From positions 682,001 through 746,000 of the forward strand of contig NZ_JACHBZ010000002.1 in NCBI RefSeq assembly GCF_014200575.1: a DNA stretch of 64,000 bases, written 5' to 3'. Both the position numbers and the translations under genes were made by a program. The DNA is from Mucilaginibacter saanensis. Its GTDB lineage: Bacteria > Bacteroidota > Bacteroidia > Sphingobacteriales > Sphingobacteriaceae. Positions 55,101-63,283 of the stretch are shown here, in pieces. The notes beneath the pieces were generated by a model that ran no database searches, was not told the DNA's origin, and worked only from the letters and a program-made list of their open reading frames with translations. The number at the start of each line of letters is the position of its first letter. The stretch's first letter is position 1.

Positions 55101-57406
55101 TTTTTGTGCGTTTTTCTTTGGATGAACAAGCCCGCAGTTTCAGCATTTCCGTAACAAAATCATTATGGCCAAAGGAGTTTGAAGAGGTTGCCAAAGGCCG
55201 TTTTCGTCAGTTGCCACCGGGTGGTATAGCCAATATTAACCCTCAACAGCATATTGAAAAATATGAACCCTTTATTGCAGGGAGTGATATGTACCAGTTT
55301 TTTAATAGTATTTATTATAAGTATGGGCCCGCATTTCAGGGTTTGGAACGGGTTTACAAAAACGAAAATGAAGCATTTTGCGAAATAACTGTACCACAAG
55401 AGTATTGTACAGATAATTACCGGTATCACCCCGCAGCGCTTGATATTGCGTTTCATGCAATGTTAACCCTGAAACATAAAAAAGGACAGAACGATGCCGG
55501 CTTTGAAATACCCGAAGGTATTGACCAAATAAGGATTTTTAAACAACCAGAACCCAAAATGCTGGTGCATGCCCGGTTGACGGAAACAACGGAATCAGGT
55601 AGCAAAACCGATCTTTACCTGTATAATGTATCAGGCGACCCCATAGGGGTAATATCGGGGTTCAGAACCAGTAGCTTAAACGCGGGCAGTAAAAAACAGC
55701 TTGGCGCTATACAGTCGCCGCAATCTTTAGTTATCCCTGGCTGGGAGGAGTTTGCGATGGAAACATCGGCAGCCACCAATAATAAACAATTTGTTATTTT
55801 ATCTGACAAGCACCCCATTGCCGAAAAATTAGCGTTATCCCTGCAAATGGCCGGGCACAAGGTAACATCAGCCAACTCTGCATTTTTTGGTATTGATGAC
55901 GAGGATATCGTAATCAACGAGTTGAGTAATTTATTAAGCAGCTTAGACCCGGAAACAGAAATAATCAATTGCCTCTCCTTGGGTGCGAATAGCTTTGACG
56001 GCAGCATATTGTACGTGATTAAACCGCTTATATACCTGGCAAAAACTATCAAGCAAACAGGCTTTACCGGTAAATTATGGTCAGTGTCGCAGCAATCACA
56101 GCAGGTAGAGGGTTTTTTACATGATGTTAATGTTTTTCAGGCTGCGCTTTGGGGTATAAACAACGTGTTCGGGCATCAGGAATTTAGGGATAACTATAAA
56201 GGAATAATTGATGTAAATGGTATAGAAGATGTGAATACCCTGACTTATATTTTATCTGCCGCTTCTTTACCCGAAAACCAAATAGCTATAAGAGGTGGAA
56301 GTGCTTTTTGTAAACGGCTTAATCCTTATCCCGTTACAACCGCGGAAGCGGCCCTCGTTTCATTTGATGCACAGGCAACTTATTTAATAACCGGTGCATT
56401 TGGCGCCATAGGTAAGGAGGTAACGCAATGGATGTTACGTACCGGAGCGCGTAATTTACTATTAACAACCAGCAGGGACCTCAATGCTGATGCGGTATGG
56501 CTGCAAACACTTAGGGAGCAGGGAGCCAAAATAGAAGTGATACAGGTTGATTTTACTAACCCAAAGTCAATTGTTAAGCTCAGGAGCGAGGTAGTTGACA
56601 GAAAAGTAAAAGGCCTTATTTATTGCGCCGGTATCAGCGATGATCAATTGCTTGAAAGAATTGACGATGCCACGTTAAGGAAAGTTCTAAGTGCTAAAAT
56701 TCAGGGCGCTTATAACCTTCATGAGGCCCTTTCAGATGTACCGCTGGAGCATTTTGTTTTATTTTCATCAGTGGGTAGCTTATTGCCAAACCGCGGCCTG
56801 GGTAGTTATGCTGCTGCCAATGCTGCTTTGGATGCACTGGCGCAGAAAAGAAAGTTTATGGGCTTGCCCGCCTTAAGCATCAACTGGGGGCCCTGGTCAA
56901 TCGGGATGTTTCAGAAAACAGACTTTGAACGTGTGTTTTCCTTAATGGGTATTAACAGCTTAAGTGCTGAGCAGGGTATCAGGTTCCTGGAATCTGTTTT
57001 TTACTCAAACCAGGTGCAGGTGCTTATACAGCTTGCCGATTGGCCCAAACTTTTATCCTCATCACTGGCCGATAATAATCTATTTTCAAATTATCAGCAT
57101 TTGCTAAAAGGTGACGCATCTGTAAACAAAGCTATGCCTGATATTAATACGGTAGAGGGAGATATGATTACTGAATTATCCGTATTACTCAATATGCAGG
57201 GATCTGAAATTGAACTGGATAAATCCATAGCTGATTATGACATGGAATCTATTTCAGTTATGGTGCTCAGTGATATTATTGATAAACAATGGGGGGTTGC
57301 TATCTCGGTAGATGAACTGTGGCGCATCAATAGCTTTGCCGATCTGATTGCAAAAATAACGATAGCAATATCTGGCCGTTACCGCGAAAATCAGTTGGTT
57401 AATTGA
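52190..57406 (+). CDS. Type I polyketide synthase, single module KS-AT-DH-KR-ACP
   Basis: The 1738 residues form one reducing module. KS (about 8-430) has Cys179 in DTACSAS, His314 in EAHGTGT and His354 in KSNIGH, so it looks active. AT (about 530-870) has Ser625 in GYSAGE and a likely His in AYHHTK (728/729). It departs from the family in having Tyr before the Ser (usually GHS) and FPGIGR instead of FPGQG. DH has His921 in HNIMGDCLLP and Asp1085 in HPAALDIAF. KR has the nucleotide site TGAFGAIG near 1397 and catalytic Ser1527/Tyr1540. ACP has Ser1687 in DMESIS. No ER or thioesterase is present. It probably acts iteratively or passes its acyl chain to another enzyme. Confidence 0.93.
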   Translation: MIQENTYSPIAIVGMGCRFPGGTNTPEQYWKLLMSGLDAIEDIPQDRWSQDYFYSDDRAQPGSLISQQGGFIKDVAGFDNSFFGFSNLEAANMDPQQRQLLQVSWEAMEQGQIPCDQWAGKQVGVFMGCFSVDYHLMQFTDPMEMGAFAATGIMNTMLSNRISYAFDFKGPSMSIDTACSASLTAVHQACCSLQNGESEMALAGGSMLMLIPDYHIAETKTGILSKDARCKSFSAAANGYVRSEGIGVVVLKRLEDALAAGDHILGTIIGSSVNQDGRTNGITLPNPESQMAVMRNACKWAGINPGDVSYVEAHGTGTFSGDPIEAKAIGTVFCLEVEREKTLWIGSCKSNIGHTESASGVAGLIKTVLCLQHKQIPPNLHIEKLNPAIPFDHLRLKIPLAPENLETGDQPLIAGVNSFGFGGSNAHVLVREYQIAEIPVEQRPDVCDSFLLPLSAQSEKALKTMALDYAETAKKLNSYSTADLCYNAANRRSQLSKRKVFLAKNKEGLIDQLLRFGNEPVAGWPLQSGIKRITWVFPGIGRLFYGISNGLIQNEPVFREMYAQCDRLYAALCGFSLLKVLQQSSPDDTITDPAISQPAQFFHQVSLAALWRARGIKPHTIVGYSAGELAAFYEAGAYTLDECLEFIFMRIKLLIKLQGTGAMLAVNASEAVITPLLQPYSGEVVIAAYNSAVHLTLSGNKAAITAIMQDLEQANITCSLLWEEIAYHHTKLLDDADLSTQHYVAVPQVRKPQILLYSTATAGLITPETFLPDHWVKNISEPVYFKQVIDKIMAAGACHFMELSGKPMLIPYLYTITGTQKAAILNPLSVLPGIPEDRQILAKIFEAGYHVNWSTVYPKGNRMELPLYSWQNEKLWQEPEKSKRRRLRPAEHSLLGSLTDGQDNQWETIFSVEKMPWLLDHNIMGDCLLPGATYIDMALAALHQKAGKGRSFVIEDLRFIKAVRIPKKAVFFVRFSLDEQARSFSISVTKSLWPKEFEEVAKGRFRQLPPGGIANINPQQHIEKYEPFIAGSDMYQFFNSIYYKYGPAFQGLERVYKNENEAFCEITVPQEYCTDNYRYHPAALDIAFHAMLTLKHKKGQNDAGFEIPEGIDQIRIFKQPEPKMLVHARLTETTESGSKTDLYLYNVSGDPIGVISGFRTSSLNAGSKKQLGAIQSPQSLVIPGWEEFAMETSAATNNKQFVILSDKHPIAEKLALSLQMAGHKVTSANSAFFGIDDEDIVINELSNLLSSLDPETEIINCLSLGANSFDGSILYVIKPLIYLAKTIKQTGFTGKLWSVSQQSQQVEGFLHDVNVFQAALWGINNVFGHQEFRDNYKGIIDVNGIEDVNTLTYILSAASLPENQIAIRGGSAFCKRLNPYPVTTAEAALVSFDAQATYLITGAFGAIGKEVTQWMLRTGARNLLLTTSRDLNADAVWLQTLREQGAKIEVIQVDFTNPKSIVKLRSEVVDRKVKGLIYCAGISDDQLLERIDDATLRKVLSAKIQGAYNLHEALSDVPLEHFVLFSSVGSLLPNRGLGSYAAANAALDALAQKRKFMGLPALSINWGPWSIGMFQKTDFERVFSLMGINSLSAEQGIRFLESVFYSNQVQVLIQLADWPKLLSSSLADNNLFSNYQHLLKGDASVNKAMPDINTVEGDMITELSVLLNMQGSEIELDKSIADYDMESISVMVLSDIIDKQWGVAISVDELWRINSFADLIAKITIAISGRYRENQLVN

Positions 57407-57489
57407 GGTATATCCGGGTAAAAATAAAGAACAATTCTACAGTTGCTTTGTACTATAAACATAGATGTTTAACAATTAAGTAAAAAGCT

Positions 57490-57846
57490 ATGACCCGTAC
57501 AGTAAGCTACAGCATAAAAAAGGATACAGGCTCAATAATAAATATCATTATTGAGCCTGTATTAACTCAATCAGACCACGGTACATTGAGTTTTACCGGC
57601 GTTTATACGCTTTATAAAGACACTGATAAAAAAGATAAAGACTTGCTGGATATTCAGGAAATTGCTCCTGAAATTGGAGAAAGTAAGCCTTTGCTTGACG
57701 ATAAAAATAACCCTGATTTCGCAGGGCAGTTAACACTTAATACTGCAGGTTCTGAATGGATCTATACCAGCGGCGATAAAGGCGTGGTATTATCAGTAAA
57801 TGAACAAAAGCAGATCATCGCTTTTATTGAGACCGATCATCAATAA
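57490..57846 (+). CDS. Unknown 118-aa protein downstream of the PKS
   Basis: I do not recognise this protein. It begins MTRTVSYSIKKDTGSIINII and is beta-rich with an acidic, Lys-rich centre (YKDTDKKDKDLLDIQEIAPE). The end AGSEWIYTSGDKGVVLSV distantly resembles the Trp module of the 1324-aa and pentapeptide proteins (GSxW, then hydrophobic strands). If real, that would tie it to the same system, but the match is weak. No signal peptide or membrane segment. It lies 83 bp after the PKS on the same strand and is the last plausible member of the run. Confidence 0.65.
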   Translation: MTRTVSYSIKKDTGSIINIIIEPVLTQSDHGTLSFTGVYTLYKDTDKKDKDLLDIQEIAPEIGESKPLLDDKNNPDFAGQLTLNTAGSEWIYTSGDKGVVLSVNEQKQIIAFIETDHQ

Positions 57847-57930
57847 AATTGAACCAGCCCGGTAGGATTGTCCTGTAAAAAGTATTTAAACATATAGGAT
57901 CACTACTGACATAGGGCTGTCACTACCCAT

Positions 57931-57969
57931 GCTTTACTTTGTTCTATAATCACAAAAACAAAGTAAAGC
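57931..57969. promoter_or_regulatory. 13-bp inverted repeat abutting the DinB-family start codon
   Basis: Perfect arms GCTTTACTTTGTT (57931-57943) and AACAAAGTAAAGC (57957-57969) are separated by 13 nt and end one base before the ATG at 57971. In RNA this hairpin would occlude the translation start; in DNA it is symmetrical enough to be an operator. A smaller dyad TGACA/TGTCA lies just upstream (57907-57922). Confidence 0.55.
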
Positions 57970-57970
57970 C

Positions 57971-58483
57971 ATGGAAACAACTTCAATTCATCAACAGGTA
58001 AACCCAATTATTACGCCGCAGACTTTAGCAGATCATTGGCAGGGACACCGTCGTTTAACACGTAAAACTATCGAAGCCTTTCCCGACGATAAATTATTTA
58101 CTTATTCTATAGGTGGCATGCGCTCTTTTGCAGAAATGACCATGGAAATCATGGATATCAGCAAAGAGGGTATCAAAGGGGCAATCAGCGGCGAATGGAA
58201 AAACGTAACGGAGTTAGGTTATCATTCTGGTGCATCAGCACTCAAAACAAAGGACTGTATTTTGCAGCAATGGGATGAAATAACAGAACAAATTGATTTG
58301 TGCTGGCCGCATATTTCGCTTCAACGGTTTCAGGAAACCGATCTGGCTTTTGGTGCCTTTGAAGGCAAAATTATTGATCTCCTTATTTACTTTATAGATA
58401 ACGAAATACACCATCGCGCACAAGGTTTTGTGTACCTGCGTTCATTGAATATTGAACCGCCGGCGTTTTGGAACAGGTCATAA
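57971..58483 (+). CDS. DinB family protein (putative metal-dependent four-helix protein)
   Basis: This 170-residue protein has the DinB/YfiT pattern: first helix TLADHWQGHRRLTRKTIEAF, then FTYSIGGMRSFAEMTMEIMD, and the C-terminal IIDLLIYFIDNEIHHRAQGF with the paired His that usually bind a metal together with an earlier His. Family members include thiol-S-transferases, but most are uncharacterised. The start directly follows a 13-bp inverted repeat, and a terminator lies at 58503-58533, so it is a single-gene unit. Confidence 0.88.
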   Translation: METTSIHQQVNPIITPQTLADHWQGHRRLTRKTIEAFPDDKLFTYSIGGMRSFAEMTMEIMDISKEGIKGAISGEWKNVTELGYHSGASALKTKDCILQQWDEITEQIDLCWPHISLQRFQETDLAFGAFEGKIIDLLIYFIDNEIHHRAQGFVYLRSLNIEPPAFWNRS

Positions 58484-58502
58484 ATCTATTTTATCCCCGT
58501 TG

Positions 58503-58533
58503 AGCAGAATCTTCTGAAGGAGGTTCTGCTTTT
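58503..58533 (+). terminator. Terminator after the DinB-family gene
   Basis: A 7-bp stem AGCAGAA/TTCTGCT (58503-58509 with 58524-58530) with a 14-nt loop, followed by TTTG, 19 bases past the stop codon. Confidence 0.6.
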
Positions 58534-58647
58534 GTTATATATTGACGAAGCCATTAAACCATGAGCATATTTTCGGGTTCCCGAAGACAGGGTGTTCATT
58601 ATTTTCCATAATTTTGATGGTTTACGCACTAAAATCAATCAAACGGT

Positions 58648-59109
58648 TTGTACTCAAAAGATCAGGCATCACAGATCAGACAGGCTTTCTGGACTGCATT
58701 CGGGCAGTATATAGCACCGCAGTTATCAGCCGACGGTTTAAGAATAAACTGGATAAATTATAAAACGGGCATAAAACACCTGAACTTTAAAATGCAGGCC
58801 GATAATCGCTCTGCCTACATTGCTATTGAAATAGCACATCCTGATACGGGTATGCAGGAATTAATATTTGAACAATTTAAGGAACTGAAAACCATGCTGC
58901 ATACTCAACTCAATGAGGAATGGGAATGGCAGCTGCATGTTACCGACGAAAATCATAAAACCATTAGCCGTATCAGAAAGGTTTTACCCGGTACCAGTAT
59001 TTCTAATAAGAGCGACTGGCCGGTTCTCATCTCATTTTTTAAACCCCGCATGATAGCTCTTGATGAATTTTGGAGCGTAGGTCAATATAGTTTTGAAGTG
59101 TTTAAATAA
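58648..59109 (+). CDS. DUF4268 domain protein (TTG start)
   Basis: The 153-residue protein begins (M)YSKDQASQIRQAFWTAFGQY, the usual beginning of small DUF4268 proteins. That alignment puts the start at a TTG codon, since no ATG fits. Later pieces such as AYIAIEIAHPDTGMQELIFE, EEWEWQLHVTDE and the end FFKPRMIALDEFWSVGQYSFEVFK match the family. The domain also occurs at the C-terminus of putative nuclease-type proteins, but stand-alone forms have no known activity. A second small frame overlapping its 5' end is taken as a shadow. Confidence 0.8.
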   Translation: MYSKDQASQIRQAFWTAFGQYIAPQLSADGLRINWINYKTGIKHLNFKMQADNRSAYIAIEIAHPDTGMQELIFEQFKELKTMLHTQLNEEWEWQLHVTDENHKTISRIRKVLPGTSISNKSDWPVLISFFKPRMIALDEFWSVGQYSFEVFK

Positions 59110-59335
59110 CAAGCATGCAGGTTTTAAGATGTGCCGCAATGTAAATTAAATGGCCTCTGTTGTCGATTAAATCGATATTTGTCAATAATCTGAAACGCGA
59201 ATCCCCCTCACTTCTACATATCGTATCAATTAATCGTCAATTTAACGCTTTTAATAAAAAGTGGTTAGTTTTAAAAAAGAAAATGTAAATATTTACAACC
59301 ATAATTTTCTATACGTATAACCACTTATAAAACAC

Positions 59336-61795
59336 ATGAAAAGGTTTCCAATGATTGTTGGCCTCGCGCTGGCAGGTTTTTTTGCCAGGGGACAGGCTAC
59401 TAACGCGCCTGCTTATCCGCTTATTACACACAACCCTTATTTCAGTATCTGGTCGTTTTCTGACAACCTGAACGAGTCTACCACCCATCATTGGACAGGT
59501 AAAGATCAATCATTACTGGGTTTAATTAAAGTAGACGGCACTGTTTACCGTTTTATGGGTAAAGAGCCGGTTGAGTATAAAACAGTGTTGGCCGCCGCAA
59601 ACGAAAAACCTTATACCTGCAAGTTTACCGAAACTGAACCGGCTAAAGACTGGGCAAGCTCCAAATTTGACGATAACAACTGGAAAATCGGTACTGCTCC
59701 TTTTAGTGACGATAAATTGGCCGCCAAAACTGTATGGACAAGTAAGAATATCTGGGTACGAAGAACCTTTACCATTAATGATATCAATTTTAATAAACTG
59801 GCGCTCACACTGCACCATGATGATGACGTAGTAGTTTATCTTAACGGTGAGAAAATAGCTGAACAAAGTGGCGCAAATGGCGATCTGCAATATTTCCCGC
59901 TTAGTGAGGTTGCCGTCGGTAAATTAAAAAAAGGAGAAAATATTTTAGCATTGCATTGCACCAACACCGGCGGCGGCGCATGGCTTGACGCAGGTTTTGC
60001 TGACGAATTAAAACCCACAGATCATGCTGCTTTAGAAATTGCCAGGCAAACAGGGGTAACGGTTAATGCAACCCAAACTATCTATAATTTCAAATGTGGT
60101 AAGGCCGATCTGCAACTTACCTTCACTTCGCCTTTACTGATGAATAACCTGAGCATTTTATCAAGGCCGGTATCATACATCAGCTATAAGGTTAAATCAA
60201 ATGACGATAAACCGCACCAAGTAAAAGTATATTTAAGTGCATCGGCAGATATTGCCCGTAATACTCCGCAGCAGCCGGTTACTACCAAACAATACGAAGC
60301 TGGCAATTTATCAATTTTAAAAGCCGGGACAGTTGAGCAGCCTGTTTTACAGAAAAAAGGGGATGACCTGCGTATAGACTGGGGATATATGTATGTAGCA
60401 GTACCTAAAACCGCCAATGCTACGCAATATGTAAGTTCTGGTAAAGAAGCTGTTAATTCTTTTTTCAGCGGAAGCAGCAAATCAACAGCATCAACCGGAA
60501 CCAATTTAGTTTTAAATACCGTAATACCTTTTGGTGCAGTTGGCAAAGCCACAGTTGAAAAATTTGTAGAGCTGGGTTATGACGATATTACCCCGGTACA
60601 ATATTTCCATACTAATTTAAATCCATGGTGGAAAACCGCGAAAACCAAAACTATTGAGCAGGTATTGGCCAATGCAGCTGTGGAATATCCGGCTGTATTA
60701 AAAAAATGTGCTGCTTTTAATACATCCATGTATAGCGATGCCCAAAAGGCAGGTGGCGACAAATATGCAAAACTATGCGTACTGGCTTACCGTCAAAGCA
60801 TTTCTGCCCACATGTTGGTAAAAAGTCCAAAGGGCGAAACCTTATTTCTTTCAAAAGAGAACTTTAGCAACGGCTCCATCAATACCGTTGACGTTACTTA
60901 TCCATCGGCTCCGCTCTACCTGCTTTATAAGCCCGAGCTGCTTAAAGGTATGTTAAATGGCATTTTCTATTTTAGCGAAAGCGGAAAATTTGCTCATAAT
61001 TTTGCGGCGCACGATCTGGGTACTTATCCGCTGGCCAACGGACAAACTTATGGCGAGGGTATGCCGGTAGAAGAATCAGGCAACATGCTGATCCTGACTA
61101 CAGCCATTGTTAAAGCCGACGGCAATGCGTCTTATGCAAAAAAACACTGGAAAACATTAACTATCTGGACTAATTATTTAACTAAAGAGGGGCTGGATCC
61201 AGCGAACCAATTATGTACAGATGATTTTGCCGGTCACCTTGCCCGCAATGCAAACTTATCAGCAAAAGCCATTGTTGGCATTGGTTGCTACGCACATTTA
61301 GCCGACTTATTGGGTCACAAAGCAGTAGCTGCAAAATATAGGGCTATAGCCAAAGAAATGGTTACCAAATGGATGCAAATGGCTGATGCCGGCGATCATT
61401 ATTCACTGGTTTTTGATAAAAAAGAAACCTGGAGCCAGAAGTATAACATTGTTTGGGATAAAATATTAGGGTTAAAATTGTTTCCTCAATCTGTTTATGA
61501 CCGTGAAATTAAATATTACTTAACCAAACAAAATGAATTTGGCTTGCCACTGGATAGCCGCAAAACCTATACTAAAAGCGACTGGATCATCTGGACAGCC
61601 ACAATGGCCAGCAGCAGAAGCGATTTTGAAGCCCTGGTAAACCCGGTTTATAAATATGCCACCGAAACACCTACCCATGTGCCATTGAGCGACTGGCATG
61701 AAACCACCAACGGTAAAAAGGTAGGTTTCCAGGCGCGTAGCGTAGTAGGAGGGTATTTCATAAAAATACTTCAACAAAAATGGAGCGGTAAGTAA
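59336..61795 (+). CDS. Secreted DUF4965-type glutaminase-like protein with inserted beta-sandwich domain
   Basis: The 819-residue protein has an N-terminal signal (MKRFPMIVGLALAGFFARGQ). Then comes the DUF4964-like start YPLITHNPYFSIWSFSDNLN. A galactose-binding-like beta-sandwich of about 130 residues is inserted at about 80-220 (RRTFTINDINFNKLALTLHH; DDDVVVYLNGEKIAE). The remainder matches the DUF5127/DUF4965/DUF1793 order, with the six-hairpin region seen in VDVTYPSAPLYLLYKPELLK and DDFAGHLARNANLSAKAIVG. Fungal and bacterial relatives are called glutaminases (GtaA), but activity in Bacteroidota is largely untested; a glycan-related role is possible. It is a single gene with its own intergenic regions. 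Confidence 0.85.
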   Translation: MKRFPMIVGLALAGFFARGQATNAPAYPLITHNPYFSIWSFSDNLNESTTHHWTGKDQSLLGLIKVDGTVYRFMGKEPVEYKTVLAAANEKPYTCKFTETEPAKDWASSKFDDNNWKIGTAPFSDDKLAAKTVWTSKNIWVRRTFTINDINFNKLALTLHHDDDVVVYLNGEKIAEQSGANGDLQYFPLSEVAVGKLKKGENILALHCTNTGGGAWLDAGFADELKPTDHAALEIARQTGVTVNATQTIYNFKCGKADLQLTFTSPLLMNNLSILSRPVSYISYKVKSNDDKPHQVKVYLSASADIARNTPQQPVTTKQYEAGNLSILKAGTVEQPVLQKKGDDLRIDWGYMYVAVPKTANATQYVSSGKEAVNSFFSGSSKSTASTGTNLVLNTVIPFGAVGKATVEKFVELGYDDITPVQYFHTNLNPWWKTAKTKTIEQVLANAAVEYPAVLKKCAAFNTSMYSDAQKAGGDKYAKLCVLAYRQSISAHMLVKSPKGETLFLSKENFSNGSINTVDVTYPSAPLYLLYKPELLKGMLNGIFYFSESGKFAHNFAAHDLGTYPLANGQTYGEGMPVEESGNMLILTTAIVKADGNASYAKKHWKTLTIWTNYLTKEGLDPANQLCTDDFAGHLARNANLSAKAIVGIGCYAHLADLLGHKAVAAKYRAIAKEMVTKWMQMADAGDHYSLVFDKKETWSQKYNIVWDKILGLKLFPQSVYDREIKYYLTKQNEFGLPLDSRKTYTKSDWIIWTATMASSRSDFEALVNPVYKYATETPTHVPLSDWHETTNGKKVGFQARSVVGGYFIKILQQKWSGK

Positions 61796-61835
61796 CTACC
61801 AGCATCACGAGATAAAAATCACAAGAACAGACTGA

Positions 61836-61875
61836 AAAACGCGTCATTGCGAGATACGAAGCAATGACGCGTTTT
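61836..61875. terminator. Hairpin of the CGTCATTGCGAG...GCAATGACG repeat type, used as terminator
   Basis: Perfect 15-bp arms AAAACGCGTCATTGC and GCAATGACGCGTTTT have the 10-nt loop GAGATACGAA. The core GTCATTGCGAG-N-CGAAGCAATGAC is like a widespread bacterial interspersed palindrome. Here it lies 40 bases after the DUF4965 gene with a T-run on the right arm, so it likely ends that transcript. Confidence 0.8.
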
Positions 61876-61950
61876 AATATTACCTGATAAAAAAACACCC
61901 AGTTCTAATTCTTTTCCAAAACTCCAAAATTTGTATACTTTTATTGTTCA

Positions 61951-63270
61951 ATGGAAACCAAAAACAATAAGAGAACCATCAGGGCCTGGGCTATGTTTGA
62001 TTGGGCCAACTCGGCCTATAACCTGGTCATCACTTCTACCATTTTTCCTGCTTACTATGTAGCTATTACCTCTAATGCTAAAAATGGCGATAAGGTAATG
62101 TTTTTTGGAAAAAGCTTTATCAATACTGCATTATCCAACTATGCTCTGGCAGCAGCTTATATGATCATGGTTTTGCTATTGCCCATACTATCCTCCATTG
62201 CCGACTACCGCGGAAATAAGAAAATATTTATGCAGTTTTTTACCTGGCTGGGTTCACTGTCATGTGCCGGACTGTTCTTTTTCGGGCCCGACAACGTGGA
62301 ATTTGGTATCATTTGCTTTGCCCTGGCAGCCATCGGGTACAGCGGTGGCTTTGTCTTTTACAATTCGTACCTACCCGAAATTGCTACTATTGATATGCAG
62401 GATAGTGTGAGTGCCAAAGGCTTTACCTATGGCTATATTGGCAGTGTTATTTTACAGGTTATCTGCCTGGTATTTGTATTGTCGCCAAAAACGTTTGGGT
62501 TAACAGGAGGCAAGGCAGCACAGCTATCATTTTTACTGGTTGGCATCTGGTGGATCAGTTTTGCCTATATACCATTCTTGATATTGCCCAAAGGCAGTCC
62601 GAATGCGCAAAGTCATCATCATAACATTATCAAGGGTGGCTTTATTGAGTTGGGTAATGTTTGGGCCAAGGTTAAAACTATGCCCTTGTTAAAGAGGTTT
62701 CTGCCCGCATTTTTCTTTTACTCCATGGGCGTACAAACCATTATGCTGGTAGCTGCGGGGTTTGGCGCAAAAGTGCTCAAAATGGAAACAAGCGGGCTAA
62801 TAGAAATCATTCTGATTATACAATTGGTAGCTATAGGCGGCGCTACGTTAATGTCACGACTGTCGGCTATTTATGGCAACGTAAAAGTATTGCTCATGGT
62901 AGTAATAATATGGATAGGGGCCTGTATAGCAGCTTATTTTATAACAACCGTTCCGCAGTTTTATGTACTGGCTGTGGTGGTTGGTTTAATTATGGGTGGT
63001 ATACAGTCGCTTTCAAGATCCACTTATTCCAAGTATTTACCTGAAAACATTTCGGATACTGCATCGTTCTTTAGCTTTTATGATGTTACCGAAAAACTGG
63101 CCATAGTAGGCGGTATGTTTAGCTTCGCCTTTATTGAAGAATTAACGGGCAGTATGCGCAATTCGGCCCTGGCGTTATGTGTTTTCTTTATTGTTGGATT
63201 AATATTATTGTTTTCTTTGCTTTCGGCCGAACAAAAGGTTAAGAAAAATACGGAATTTAGCGCTGTATAA
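61951..63270 (+). CDS. MFS transporter, UMF1 (Atg22-like) family
   Basis: This 439-residue membrane protein has about twelve TM segments. The N-terminus RAWAMFDWANSAYNLVITST is the hallmark of the UMF1/Atg22-like branch of the major facilitator superfamily. Further family marks are SSIADYRGNKKIFMQFF (MFS loop 2-3) and GLIMGGIQSLSRSTYSKYLP in the second half. Members are thought to move amino acids or small solutes; the substrate is not predictable here. It is followed after 13 bp by the LutA/YkgE-like gene, probably in the same transcript. Confidence 0.92.
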   Translation: METKNNKRTIRAWAMFDWANSAYNLVITSTIFPAYYVAITSNAKNGDKVMFFGKSFINTALSNYALAAAYMIMVLLLPILSSIADYRGNKKIFMQFFTWLGSLSCAGLFFFGPDNVEFGIICFALAAIGYSGGFVFYNSYLPEIATIDMQDSVSAKGFTYGYIGSVILQVICLVFVLSPKTFGLTGGKAAQLSFLLVGIWWISFAYIPFLILPKGSPNAQSHHHNIIKGGFIELGNVWAKVKTMPLLKRFLPAFFFYSMGVQTIMLVAAGFGAKVLKMETSGLIEIILIIQLVAIGGATLMSRLSAIYGNVKVLLMVVIIWIGACIAAYFITTVPQFYVLAVVVGLIMGGIQSLSRSTYSKYLPENISDTASFFSFYDVTEKLAIVGGMFSFAFIEELTGSMRNSALALCVFFIVGLILLFSLLSAEQKVKKNTEFSAV

Positions 63271-63283
63271 TTTTGTGTAAGAG

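Noticed and set aside
58542-58763. 73-codon frame before the DUF4268 gene
   Set aside because: It overlaps the DUF4268 frame, has no family features, and the DUF4268 alignment explains the region.
59163-59175. Palindrome TCGATTAAATCGA upstream of the DUF4965-type gene
   Set aside because: It is a short single dyad in AT-rich DNA with no second copy; it could be an operator but chance cannot be excluded.
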